Counted from the stretch's first letter, positions 36,701-47,639 are shown. The stretch: 64,000 bases of DNA from Straminergon stramineum (GCA_963920665.1 OY987271.1:9365350-9429349); one strand, 5' to 3'. Notes: generated from the letters alone by a model not told the origin. Numbers and translations are program-made.

Positions 36701-37741
36701 GTCCTTTAGGGGTTAAAACACTTGAATTTGGGGTATTCCTAATGTAACAGTCTATAGAATAAATGATCAATCCATCATTGTATGCCCAAGTTTTAAGTTT
36801 GAAACTTTTGCTTTTTCAGAAAGGTTGAAGTTATGAATTAGTATGTGAGTTGGTAATAAAAAATTGGATAAAGATTATGAAAATAGCTTAAAAAATGGCT
36901 ATATTTTGTAGAACAAAAACACTGCAGATCTAATGTGAACCAAGTGATTTACACACCTTCCATTGGTACTTGGCAAGAATTGATGTATGAGGTGATTGCA
37001 AGAAAGAACTTTACCGTTTTCTGACATACCTTGTGTACTGGAATATAATTTGAGCACAAATATGAAAACAATGATTCACTATAGTTGAAATTTATAGTAA
37101 AAGTATGGGCATTTTTAAATTAAATATGAAAGTTATTATTTTCAAAAATCAATTTGATAAGAAATAAGATGATTGCAAAAAGAACCTCTTGATTTTTTTG
37201 TGTTCATTCTAGTACTTGTAATTTTATTCTAACTCTCCCCAATCCTTTGAATATTGAGGTAAGAAGATCACAACATCCCAAGACAAGAGTATGAATGCTT
37301 TTGCAATTATATTTGTGTATTTTGTAATTATCAAGTATAAACTCTCATTATAAAAGCAACATAGTTCTATCATTCTTGTCAAATGTTGGAAAAGGTAGGT
37401 ATACCAATTGCAACTTCCACATAAGTTGGTCACTAGCTATATAAATCCCTTCTTAATTTCAAATCCAAAACTATAATAACCATTCTTGTCGTATGAGTAT
37501 TGTGCCACATGGTTAAGAAATGAAAGACAACCTTAGATTTAGGTTCTAAAATGAAGATGTGTATGACTTGAGATGTAGTAAGGAAGGGGTCACAATTAGA
37601 TATACTTACCTTACTCATCTTTTGAGTTTCCAAGTGTGTGTGGCACATTCCTTTGATTACTGAAATTGTGGTTTAGATTTCTTTTAGACAATTCAAAGTA
37701 AAAATAGGATTTGCAAAGGCTATATAAGAAGACCCTCAAGG
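33710..37741. other. AT-rich repeats, no gene seen
   Basis: Contains members of a dispersed repeat family, best seen at 36480-37150. Short hydrophobic frames are not supported as genes. Confidence 0.45.
36480..37150 (+). repeat. Dispersed repeat copy
   Basis: Shares an ordered set of words with the reverse strand of 53020-53240: CTTTAAATGC, GAAATTTCTTCCATG / GAACTTCTTCAATAC, GTTGGATATG, then CTTTGCAATAGAAATGACA / CTTTGCACTAGAAATGACA. Related copies lie at 57225-57560 and 61200-61440. Confidence 0.6.
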
Positions 37742-37941
37742 CACTAGAAGATACCTATGTTTTAGATGACAAATGTAAGGAGACATCTAATGTAACAACC
37801 CATGTTTTTATGTCAACAATAACGTCCATAGTAACATCCAAATGTTGAGCCCATTGAACGGTATTGCTAATACAAAAATATGGTTTGTTACATTAGACAT
37901 CACCTAAAATCCATCATTTAGAACATGAGCTTCTTGTAGTG
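37742..37941. mobile_element. CACTA-type MITE, 200 bp
   Basis: Starts CACTAGAAGATACCTATG and ends with the reverse of CACTACAAGAAGCTCATG. Similarity between the arms continues for ~60 bp, through TCTAATGTAACA. Flanking triplets (AGG and AAA) do not match. No coding capacity. Confidence 0.7.
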
Positions 37942-40190
37942 AAACCACAACTAGTCTATGTAACATTAAGAGAATCATCGCAATGAAACCCTTTTTCTTC
38001 CAATGAGGTGACGGTTGTCCATGGAATATTATGATTGGACAACTACCTGGCCTACCTTAACCAAAGTCATTCAAGAAATGGTATTTACTTAAGAGAATGG
38101 TTAATACTTCTCCAAACTCATTGAATTCACGAGATGCTACCATGACTCCTCCCATTACTCAACATATTTTAATAATGTCAAATTGAAGAGAGTCCATTGT
38201 GAAAGCATGAAACACTTGTATGGTTTTGGCATCACCATCTTAAGCACTCAATTATTAAAAAATAAGTTGAACTTTTAGAAATTGTTTTCCTTACACTTGA
38301 TATTCATACTACGATGAACAATTCATTACCTCAAGTAGTCCACATTTTTGTGCACTTTTTATAAGAAATAACTTATTGTTTATTACTCAATTTCTTGAAT
38401 TTGTGAAAATTCCAATTAGAGGATTTTTTTAGCGTTGTAATGAGTTCAAAACAATGATTTTCACTTTAGAAATCATACTCATCCATTTAGTTTACCGGTA
38501 TTTTTTATGAGGATTCAAAAAACAATTACTTACCTTCTAAAATCCACATAAATACAAAGAATGCTCTTTTGTGTGCACATTTCTGGAAATTATCTATAAA
38601 CGCATTACTATAAATTCTTTGGTGAAATCCCATCTCCAATTCTCCATCAAGTCGTTAAAATAGCTTTTATTTTATTTTTTGGAATATTTTCACTATTTTT
38701 TAACAATTTAATCAATAAAGCACTTATTTAAATCTTTATTCATTTATTTATTTTGGTGCTTAAAATTTGAGTTAAAGTTTTTTAGGCCTCAATTTTGGGA
38801 ATACATTATTTTACAGCATAACATTCTTAACCACATCATGAGCCTCCCACTTAACCATAATAAAGTCAAGTATCCTGAAGAATGTACTTTCAAAAGCAAA
38901 AAGTGGCCACACTTCCTTGATTCAAAGTAAGGACCATTCTTCTTTTGAATCTATATTCTTGGAGTGTCTCAAATAGTACTTTGAAACCTTTGATTCAATG
39001 GTTAAGAGTTAAGAATATTATGAATGTTCTACTAATTATCCAAATTTTATTTTAATTTTTCCTAAAGCTTGTAGTACTATAAATACTGCTTCTAAATGCA
39101 ACAAAATCAACTTACAAGTGCTTCATACTTTCACCTTCAAATATCTAAGAAAGCACATTCTTCTAAAAGACAAAGTGGCCAAACTTCCTTGGGTCATAAA
39201 AAAAATATCTTCTTATATTCTTGAGCCATCAAGTCATTAATGCAACTTAATAAATAATAGTACGTAATTGATCTTTTGGATATTCTCATGGATCAATTAC
39301 TTAGTCTACGCAAACCATGTTTCTACTCACATCTACAAATCTACTTGTGATAGTATTTTTGTCCATGTATATTGTTGACTAGTACATCATCTAATGGTCT
39401 ATGAAAACAATAATTCTACCCATGATTATGTCCAACTGGTACATTCCAATTTGCCTTGCCTAGACAGCTAGACATGATTCATTACAACATATTTATCATC
39501 CTAAAAGGCTACTTCAAATCATCCCCTATGGTCTTTCAATTCTTCAAATGGTTGTTGGGAGTGCCAATTTGAACATTGAAGGTTGGATAAGTTTTGCCAA
39601 GAGATGAATTTCCAATCATTCCACTAACACAAAGACCACTGAATTATGATGACTATTGCGCTATATTGGGGCTCTTTGGCAAGCCCTTCAAAAGAATAAG
39701 AGAAGCCGCCAAGCAAAATATTGACATGATTGTGTGTTGACTGACTCTTTTTATTGTAGAATTGGTCTTCTTGCCTTTGTCCTTTTCCTTTTCGTGGAAT
39801 GAAGTGTCACAACCTTGAGTTGTAGTGCAAGCGTTCTCATGCATTCCTCAAACATGAATCGATTTGGAGGGTCAAAATTTTTGTTAGTTTGGACTTTGGA
39901 GGGCCAAAATTTAAAAGACCACAAAGGATGCTTTTAAAAATAGTAGGAATGAGGTCACCCAAGTTGGACTACCAATGCTTGGAGAAACAAATGGCCCCTA
40001 GTGCAGCCATAAATTTTTCCTGCTCTAGTTAACCATATAAGGACGTTGCAAACCTAAAAGATGGAATGGATGAATTCATTGTTAAGTAGAAACAAAGAAT
40101 GCACCTATTGGTCTAATAATTGAAGTATTTTAATGACTACCTTGGTTATAGGGCCACATCTCCCTAGATTTAATCTATAAATGTCAACAT
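37942..40190. other. AT-rich sequence, no gene seen
   Basis: A 63-codon minus-strand frame at 39844-39653 is Lys/Thr rich and has no motif. Nothing else stands out. Confidence 0.45.
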
Positions 40191-40365
40191 GGATGTTTAG
40201 TCTTTGATGGATGACAAAGAATCTCTGTATGTAGGACGGAATTGCAACTATTCATCCTTAGAATTTTGTACTAAAACGAGAAATCTTCTACAATACTTTG
40301 ACCTTCGATGATTATTTTTTATTTTTTTAAAGTAGATGATGTCACAGGGTGATTGCGAGAAACAC
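40190..40365 (+). repeat. Dispersed repeat shared with 60040-60215
   Basis: Both copies contain GATGACAAAGAAT/GAATGACAAGGAAT, TGTAGGAC, TTGCAACT/GTGCAACT, and end with the identical TTTTTTTAAAGTAGATGATG run followed by TCACA. Translated, both give a DKE...VG..CN..SLE pattern, so this may be a fragment of a TE protein. Confidence 0.7.
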
Positions 40366-40953
40366 TTGTCCTATTTTCCATCACATGTTCAATGTCAAAG
40401 TTGTTTTGCTCCATAAGTATTGCAAAAATGATTGAATGAACATGAAATTTAGAAATAAGCTTCCTATAGCAATATAAAATGTACTTGAATTATTTCAATT
40501 TTTCCTAAATTAATTCAATTGGTGAGATGGAATTTGAAATATATGTCACATAATTATATGATTATGGTGGCTTTTAGTACTATCGAGTACCTTTTTTGAA
40601 GAATTACAATGTCAAATTTGGTGGGTTAGCTCTTCTAATAGAATTACACCTTCTCAAGAGAGGGATTTCCAAAAACATATTTCTAGTGTATTTTGCATTG
40701 GCATCAGGGTTGTCAGATCGGATGAGTTAGGATCACTGGATGTTCTAGACGGACGTACAAACCGGACCGAACAACCGGGCGATCCGTCCAATTGGTCCAA
40801 CTTTGATTTTCTACGCCCTGAAAATTTTCCAAGGGTAACTTTTATTTACCTAAGGTAACTGACGTGTCATTCCACGCTAGAACCAAGCGCGAATGCTAGG
40901 TGTGGACAGAAGTTCAAGCGGGAATGAAGTGGTGTGGGCGTAGACACTGATAG

Positions 40954-41099
40954 GCGTGGACGTCATGTGCTTGGGCGCGGATGCATCAATCGGGCATGGA
41001 CGTCATGTGCCTGGGCGCAGACGCATCGGTCGGGCATGGACGTCTAGACACGGACGCTTCAGTCAGACTTGGATGTCTAGACGCGGACACATCGGTCGG
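40954..41099 (+). repeat. Subterminal GC-rich minisatellite of the hAT element
   Basis: Two 40-bp units (GCGTGGACGTCATGTGC... at 40954, GCATGGACGTCATGTGC... at 40994) are followed by two 33-bp derivatives (41034, 41067). An open frame at 40956-41288 is a by-product of this array. Confidence 0.85.
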
Positions 41100-41345
41100 G
41101 CGCAGAAGCTGGTGCAGAGGGAAACTCCAAAGGCTTTCAAATGGTCTTTGGGCCATGGAATCCTAAACCTCTCCAAGGAAAGAGGGGAGCACTTCAATGC
41201 TACCAACCCCTTGTTGTATTGTAGACAAGATCTACAAGTACATGACGGTCAAATGGCCTCGTTAAATACCTCACCTACCTCACTTTGAAAAAGAATCGGG
41301 GAGGGAATGCCTTCCCTCTCTTGTGGCCTACCTTTCCATGTGTTG
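41081..41345 (+). repeat. Direct duplication inside the hAT element, copy 1
   Basis: Closely similar to 42624-42905. Shared runs include CTTTCAAATGGTCTTTGGGC, CCTAAACCTCTCCAAGGAAA and CTACCAACCCCTTGTTGTA. The translated frame is similar too, but the similarity is as strong in DNA, so it is not evidence of a gene. Confidence 0.85.
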
Positions 41346-41510
41346 TTTTCTCAAAACCATTTGCAAACTTCTTCACCTTTTTTGTTTCTTTGAAAAACAA
41401 ATGGAACAAGCCATTGCATTAGCACTTGCCAACTTCACTCTCCAATCGAACAATGGACACTTAAAAGGGGTACTTTCATTAATAAAAAATCTATTGCATT
41501 AAAAGTAAAG

Positions 41511-42300
41511 CTTCATTCTTGTCTTAATTTGGTTCATTAACTTCATTTAATTGTAGAAATACAAAAGAAAGGACTAACTGGAAGGCTTTTGAATTATTGA
41601 AACAAAAATTTCAACAATCAAAGGGAAGGTAATTCCTTGCCAAAGCTTGCATCATTTAATTGTGGGAATAGAAAAGGAGAGACTAATGGGGAGGCTCTTG
41701 ATTCATTAAATATTTTTTTTCATTCAATTAATTACATTTTTTCCCATTGTAGGAGTCAAGGTTATTATTTTCTTGCCTAAGCTTGGATCATCCTCTCTAT
41801 AGAATTGGAAAAAAAGGAGTGACACTTGGTCATTTATTTCTCTTGTTTATACAAAGAAGAAGGGAGGGGGGGGGACTTTATCCATTTAAATTTTTTTTCT
41901 ACTAAAAAAGTAAAGCTTAATTCTTGTGTAAGTTGAAATCATTTAATTGTGGGATTACAAATGAAAAGGGGACACTTTAATGAACTATCTATTTATTTCA
42001 ACAATACGAATGGAACTTAATTCTTGCCCAACCTAAAATCATTGAATTATGGGACTAGAAAAGGAGAGGGAACACTTGAATCATTAATTTATTTTTTCCA
42101 TAATAGAAATGAATCTTATTTCTTGCCTAAGCTTACTTTTTCTTTTAATTGTGGGAATAGAAAAGAAGGGACTAAAGGGGAGGCTCTTGATTCATTTTAC
42201 CTTTTTTTACCTTCAACGGAAATGAAGCTTAATTCTTGCATGAGCTTGGTCCAACATTGATTTGTGAAAATAGATAAGAAGGGAATGAATGAGGAACATT
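41511..42300 (+). repeat. Degenerate ~105-bp tandem array, about seven units
   Basis: Units contain AAGCTTAATTCTTGCCTAAG, then TCATTTAATTGTGGGAATAG, AAAAGGAGGGACTAA, GGGGAGGCTCTTGATTCATT and a T-rich spacer. They begin near 41511, 41630, 41765, 41909, 42008, 42111 and 42226. Confidence 0.75.
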
Positions 42301-42623
42301 TATATATAACCATGAAAACACTTTAATTGTATGTTTGTTGAAAACTTCTTGAAATTTTTTTTGCCTCTCAAGCATTTGTCCTATTAATTGTTTAGACAAA
42401 AGAATATGGCTTTAGGTGTCCTAGGGTTTAGGGTCTACTAGGGTTCAACCTTGAAGAGAGACAATGTTTCTTTTCCAAGAGTGAGTTATTCAGCTGGACA
42501 ACCCATCCGTTTTCAGGCAAGGCATGGACGTAGGGGCATGGACGTGGAGACAAAAAAATCAAGAGTTGGGGCCTTTCTAGTTCCCTCCTGCTAGGGCACA
42601 AAAGCCACAAATGCATCGATCAG

Positions 42624-42905
42624 GCGTAGACACATTAGTCGGGCACAGAAGGTGGCGCAACGAGAAACTCCAAGGGCTTTCAAATGGTCTTTGGGCCATG
42701 GGATCCTAAACCTCTCCAAGGAAAGAAGGGAGTACTTCAATGCTACCAACCCCTTGTTGTACTATAGACAAGATCTACAAGTATATGACAATCAAATGGC
42801 CTCATTAAATACCTCACCTTACAAAGTACAACTTACACAAGCATTGAGGCCTCATGGGCAAAATGGATTCCCTCTCTTGTGGCCTAACTTCCCATGTGTT
42901 ACTTC
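42624..42905 (+). repeat. Direct duplication inside the hAT element, copy 2
   Basis: Partner of 41081-41345. It keeps the flank with CACATTAGTCGGGCACAGAA, so the duplicated block includes part of the subterminal minisatellite. Confidence 0.85.
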
Positions 42906-43011
42906 CTCATAAGCCCTTAGCATCTTGAATTTTTAATGGAAAAATGAAAAAATGGTAGGAAAATTTCAAGTTAATAATTTGAAAAGTAATTCTTTATTCA
43001 ATTGTTCAAGG

Positions 43012-43440
43012 CGTGAAAAAGGGATTTTGGGGGATGATCCAATGAAGGTAGCACTTTCCTATTTTTCTTACACTGAAAATTGGATGTGTACTTGTGTTAG
43101 TTGTGTAGGTCTATTTCTCATAGGGGAATTTTAATTTAATTAATGGAGGGGTGATGAAGGGATTTAGAAGAAGGCACTTCCTTCCCCATTTGTTTTTAAG
43201 GAATTTGGGTGTAGAGTTTATGTTATCTTAGGGACTTTTTCTTTAGTTGTTGAATGTGTGAAGAAGGGATATAGTGGGGGCACAGCCAATTCCTCCCCAT
43301 TTTTTCCAATTTGCATGTAGATTTATATTTTTTTAGGAAATTTTTTATTTATTCATTGATTGTGTTAAGACGGAATTTATACCTGAAGGACCAAGTGGAC
43401 ATAATGTTTCTTCTTCAAATCTTTTATGGAAAATTCTTGA
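43012..43440 (+). repeat. Degenerate ~105-140-bp tandem units
   Basis: Units start with GTGTGAAGAAGGGATAT-like sequence near 43012, 43150, 43256 and 43362. Each includes CTTCCTTCCCCATTT and TTAGGGACTTTTTCTTTAG-like blocks. A further copy is at 44340-44450. Confidence 0.65.
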
Positions 43441-45059
43441 TATGGTGAAAGAAATCCTAATATTTTAGGAACTAAGATCTTAGGCTCTTAGAGTAATAAG
43501 TTTACATACTTGTTGCATTTTTTTATTTTCAAAATTTGAATGTTAGAAGTAAGAACAAAATAAAATTCAAAAATGTAGTCTAGTAGAAAAAGGGAGCAAA
43601 TATAATGTTTTTCTAATGAAAGGAGTAGTAGACATGCCAAAAAACACTTTTTTGAACATTTATCGTCTTTATTAAATACAAAGAAATAGGAATTGGAGAA
43701 GTTTTTGAATTGCTTTTGAACAATTTAAAAAAAAAAATCTTCAACCTATTGTAATAAAGAATACAAAATAATTAGAATGAATCCAAATCCCTTGAAGTTG
43801 ATGCTAGAAATATGATAATAATATCAATACATTCAATAGTTAAATTTTATAAAGTTGACTCATGTGAATTTTTAAATTTTTTTTGGATCCAATTTGGTGA
43901 ATTTCTGCCTTTCACTTCTTATACTTCAATTTTAAAAATGTGTACAAGACTACAAAAGTACAAATTTGAGAGATTTTTGTATTTTTCAAATTTTGATAAA
44001 AAAAATTTCTAGATTCACTTTAGATTCCAAGACAAATTTTTTAGGGTGTAGAAAAGAATTACTTGTCTTTTCTAAATTTTTCTTCCGAAATCTATTTCTT
44101 TAGCCTATGAAGTTAATCATTTGAAGTTGTTATAAATTTATAATGTAAAAATGAAAGTGTCAACAATTTCCACCATTAATTCCTTGTATAGTAGACAAAG
44201 TGGTCTTTGTTTCTGTATGGTTGAAATAAAACATTTCAAGCACATTTTGGACTTTGGGTTGCCAAAAAGATCAAAGGGGTATAATTGGAAATCTTCATTG
44301 TCACAAAGTTATTGGACAATGGGCATTGAGGGGTTAAAAGGGGGGAGGCGGGCATTTTCTTCTCTATTTTTTTCATTTGAATGTTCAGTTTGTATTTCCT
44401 TAGGGAATTTTTCATGTAGTTGTTGAATGTGTGAAGAAGGGATTAATAGAAATGCTTTGATAGCCTTATTTCATTTCATTTTTTTTATTGATTGCTAATA
44501 TTAATTCTAAAAATCTTCAAGGGAATTGTGAAATCCTTCCTGAATATTTCATGCACAAACAAAAATTATTTATTAATAATTTGAAAATCATACGCAATTT
44601 CTACTTTAATGTAATGAAAATGTAGGATTCGTATTTTGATAACATGGAATTGCCTACATTGTGATTGTACACAATGTTTTATGAGTTAGTAGTGGACCCA
44701 ATCTTGTTTAGGTGAATTAATACAAAGTAGATATTAGGAAAGAAGAAAGAAATGTAAGAGGGTCATTATTTTTTTAAGTACCTGTGAAACCAGTGAATCC
44801 AAAAATCACATGTATACATATTTAGATAGAAACTTAAAAAAATGAATATATATTTCATATGTGTCATACAATACAAAATTGGAAAAGGGCATGATGTGGT
44901 CACTGTGTGAATATTCTATTGGACGTTATATAATTGTAGGTAGTTCATAATAGTGAAGCCAAAATTTTAGGTGCCTTTATAATGCTAAATTCTATTAGAT
45001 TGTACCTACAACTAACCACAACATATAGAAGTACACCTAGTCAACATTCATAGGGTGGT

Positions 45060-45715
45060 GTGCTATGTTGCTTAGGCTAGCCATGTTGTCATGGATCCCC
45101 GCTTCCACAACTAGGTCTTCATCTAATCCTAAACGAAGTCTTCGAGCACTAGACTAGGTTCTTCTTAGTGGCCCATCTTCCTCCAATATGGCTTGTAGGA
45201 TTTGTAATGCAGTTCTTGAAGAGTCTAACGTGTTGATGGAGTGTGTTGCTTGAGCAAAAAGTCCATCCCATCGTTCTTAAAAATTTCTCTCCACTCTAAT
45301 TCTAATATCTGCAACAACACTCGAAGGTCGGGCATCTCTAATTCATCATCCTCAATGATATGAACTCTATTATCATCGGTGATTTGGACTCCATCAACCT
45401 CCCAAAACAATTGTTTAAGACGGGGTCTAAATTTGAATTTTTGATGGGCCTCATCCCAATGCCCATTGAAGCATTGGAAGAAAAAAATTCTTTTTTCTTG
45501 ACTGAACTTGTCCTTCACCCTTTCCAATTCATCAAGATTGTTCTCCCAACCCCATTCAATGGAGAGTGACAGCTTCTATAGAGAGTGGATGTTGTGTTGT
45601 CAGCTCCACACCAAGTCTGTTCCCCATTTATAATTGGTTTAGGAAGTTGGACAAACTTCTTGGATATATTGAGAAGTTGCTTGGCACCCTTAAAAATGCA
45701 TGGACATAGCAATTT
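45060..45715 (-). pseudogene. Decayed unknown protein inside the hAT element
   Basis: Successive minus-strand segments read FKGAKQLLNISKKFVQLPKP, then (after a frame change near 45530) NGHWDEAHQKFKFRPRLKQL and VHIIEDDELEMPDLRVLLQI. After another change near 45228 comes a tail with ARRLRLGLDEDLVVEAGIHD, ending near 45043. Together they give ~210 codons of acidic, Leu-rich C-terminal-like protein with at least two frameshifts and one TAG. It does not look like the hAT dimerisation domain. It may be an accessory ORF, captured host sequence or a nested transposon fragment. Family not recognised. Confidence 0.5.
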
Positions 45716-46018
45716 AGTGCTTCAAAGTAATTAAAATCAAAGTGTCATTTTGTCCTTGCAATCTTCTGTCCGTGCCTTGTCTGTGCCCCTATGATCTTTT
45801 GTCTATGCCCTGTCTTCCATCCATGCCCCTACGATCTTCAGTGCGTGCCCAATGTCTACGCTGGTAGCCAAGTGGTGGCAAGGTAAATCCACGTCGGCTT
45901 TTTTTACCTAGAAGTCAACTATGTGTTGACCACATCGGATGGGTGGGAGCCTCTACTGGACGGGCAAATTGGACGAGTAGGCGATCTGTCCGTCTAGTGT
46001 GACAACCCCGATTGGCAT

Positions 46019-46590
46019 AAAGTGTATTATATTCAAGTTGAATTTATGTTGAATGAAAAATGGTTTTTTAGTTCTAGCTTTGTTCTTCCTTCTTACTTTT
46101 CTCTTAGTTGGTAACAATGGCCACTTTTCAAATAAGATTTTCAAGTGCATTTTCTAAATTTTTAAAAATAAAAATGTGGAAGTCTAATTTTTTTGCATAA
46201 ATAGCAGCTTGTGGTTCTAGATAGGATTTCAAGGTACATAGAAAGGCTCAATAGTATTGGTAGTGGCATGTAGCGCCTCTAATTTGCCAATGTAAATTAC
46301 TTTTTATGGTAAATTAAGCATTGTCATCCATCCTTGCCATCAAATGATGAGCATCACGTGTTGTTGGAATAGTAGATGTGAAATCTAATTGAACCATCCA
46401 TATTTCATGTTCTATGCCTCTAATAGTACTAAAGGTGACTCCTAGTACAAAAAGTACTAAAAGGCTAAAAATAAAAAAGTATTTCTTGCAACAAGTAGTA
46501 CAAGTAGTACAAGTATTTCTTGCAATCACTCCACATGGTTTGCAAAAGGGTTGATTTTCACGATCACTAGTCCGTCCTTTAAGGGTTAAA
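46019..46590. other. Flank of the hAT insertion, no gene seen
   Basis: Transition from AT-rich repeat DNA to the GC-richer island. A tandem ACAAGTAGT-like stretch (46493-46520) is present. No coding region. Confidence 0.4.
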
Positions 46591-46723
46591 CTTAATACTA
46601 GCACAGCTGCACAGACCTAGAACCAGAAATTGCAATTGCAACTAGACTTTTTTACTGCTCTCTACTTTTTCCAGGCCTGCAATAAAGTAAGTTAATTGCC
46701 TCGTGCTCTGACCACCAGGACCC

Positions 46724-46731
46724 CTATATAT
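46724..46731 (+). promoter_or_regulatory. TATA box of the MIR319 primary transcript
   Basis: CCCCTATATATCCTCC on the plus strand predicts a start near 46755. It precedes a GC-balanced leader with GA-rich tracts, and the MIR319 hairpin lies ~500 bp further on. Confidence 0.6.
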
Positions 46732-46804
46732 CCTCCAGGCCGCGATCCTTGAAATTATTCCAACCGCTCGCATCCACTGCTTGTTGCTTCATTCCTTGGA
46801 CTAC

Positions 46805-46866
46805 AGTCTTGCTGCGAGAGAGGGAGAGCTCTACAGCGAGAGCCAGAGAGTGAGAGAGACAGACAG
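46805..46866 (+). promoter_or_regulatory. GA-rich leader tract
   Basis: GAGAGAGGGAGAGCTC followed by GAGAGCCAGAGAGTGAGAGA, just after the predicted start site. GA-rich leader tracts are common in plant 5' regions and can bind BPC/GAGA-type proteins. The role here is inferred. Confidence 0.4.
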
Positions 46867-47142
46867 TGCAGTCTCCTTTTTCCTCTTTCAGTGGAGCTTG
46901 CTTTCTTAGTTTCGTTGCATCAACTGCCAGTTGAGTTCGAGAATCCATCCACTTTTCGCTCATTCTCACCGCTTGATCTCCTACAAACCCGTGCATCATT
47001 TCAGTCCCATCGTCAGCTTCGGTTCCGGCTTCGACTTCGGCTTTAGTTTCATCATCATCGACGTCGTGGTTGTGTACTGGCCGTGACGAGAAGGCTTGTG
47101 ATTTTCGGGGTGGGTGGGCGGGGGTGTTGATTTGTAGTTTGT

Positions 47143-47184
47143 ATGAGTGTGTTTGGTGCCTTGGTGGAGGTGAGTAGAAAGTAG
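47143..47184 (+). CDS. 13-codon upstream ORF in the MIR319 leader (candidate micropeptide)
   Basis: The first ATG after the predicted start site opens MSVFGALVEVSRK and stops at TAG 47182-47184, about 75 bp before the hairpin. Micropeptides encoded just upstream of plant miRNA hairpins (miPEPs) have been described, but this one rests only on position. The splice-donor-like GTGAGT at 47170 overlaps its last codons. Confidence 0.2.
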   Translation: MSVFGALVEVSRK

Positions 47185-47262
47185 GAGAATTGGTGGTGTT
47201 TCGGTGGTTGTGAATGTTGTGGTTTACAGTTGTGGTGGGTGCACCTGCACCCCAGTGGCTGT

Positions 47263-47283
47263 GGGAGCTTCCTTCGGTTCAAT
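47263..47283 (+). ncRNA. MIR319: miR319* strand
   Basis: The 5'-arm sequence GGGAGCTTCCTTCGGTTCAA has the usual miR319 star pattern (GAGCTxCCTTCGGTxCAA). Ends are estimated from a two-base 3' overhang. Confidence 0.75.
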
Positions 47284-47404
47284 AGTGGCTGAAATTGAGG
47301 TTTGCACTGCTGCCGACTCATGCTTCCGGCTTCCTATGTCGTTGCGGAGGACATGGAATCCGAATGTCTGATGCGGGAGCTGATCAATCTTCAGCTTAGC
47401 GTCT

Positions 47405-47425
47405 CTTGGACTGAAGGGAGCTCCC
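47405..47425 (+). ncRNA. MIR319: Mature miR319 (21 nt, 5'-C form)
   Basis: The 21-nt product begins CTTGGACTGAAGGGAGCTCC and ends C. This 5'-C register is the one I recall annotated in moss and lycophyte miR319; the register starting one base later (TTGG...) is usual in seed plants. The real 5' end needs small-RNA data. Confidence 0.9.
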
Positions 47426-47639
47426 ATGTCTCTGTGGTTGAGTAGAAACATCCTGGGACCGGTCCTTCCTTCCATATATGCCGAGCATGCTTGGGCTATG
47501 TCACTAATTTATGAAGTTGGCCTTGTGTTTGTAGCAGTAGCGTCAATTTGTGCAAATGCTTGCTTGCTGTTGACTGATGGGTGCCCGTTCTTCCTTGACG
47601 TGATTGCATGCCTGTGCACATGACTAATTCGGGCTGGAG

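Larger units (their letters stand above)
40705..46010. mobile_element. hAT-superfamily element with perfect 8-bp target duplication
   Basis: The left end is CAGGGTTGTCA (40705) and the right end is the reverse of CGGGGTTGTCA (to 46010): an 11-bp inverted repeat with one mismatch and the CA/GGG form usual for hAT ends. ATTGGCAT flanks both sides exactly (40697-40704 and 46011-46018), an 8-bp duplication as hAT transposases make. Subterminal GC-rich words (GGGCATGGACGT type) occur inverted at both ends. The 5,306-bp interior holds minisatellites, a 260-bp direct duplication and a decayed protein on the minus strand. I saw no hAT dimerisation motif, so it is probably non-autonomous. Confidence 0.85.
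47255..47435 (+). ncRNA. MIR319: MIR319 precursor hairpin
   Basis: The 5' arm (GTGGGAGCTTCCTTCGGTTC from 47261) pairs with the 3' arm carrying the mature miRNA. The pairing continues inward, with AGTGGCTGAAATTGAGG (47284-47300) against the reverse of ATCAATCTTCAGCTTAGCG (~47384-47402). This second duplex within a long foldback is typical of miR159/319 precursors, which are diced from loop to base. The mature sequence is an exact miR319 family match. In land plants miR319 directs cleavage of TCP (and some MYB) transcripts that control organ growth. Precursor length of ~180 nt is normal for the family. It is the best-supported live gene here. Confidence 0.92.

Noticed and set aside
40956..41288. 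110-codon plus-strand frame rich in Arg/Gly/His
   Set aside because: The first half is the 40/33-bp minisatellite and the second half the internal direct duplication of the hAT element; both explain the open frame without a gene.
46724..46999. 91-codon minus-strand frame across the MIR319 promoter
   Set aside because: It runs antisense over the TATA and GA-rich leader and looks like a translation of the low-complexity tract.
47426..47623. 65-codon hydrophobic frame starting right after mature miR319
   Set aside because: It lies downstream of the hairpin, would be separated from the capped leader by processing, and has no recognisable homology. The overlap with the miRNA end is coincidental.
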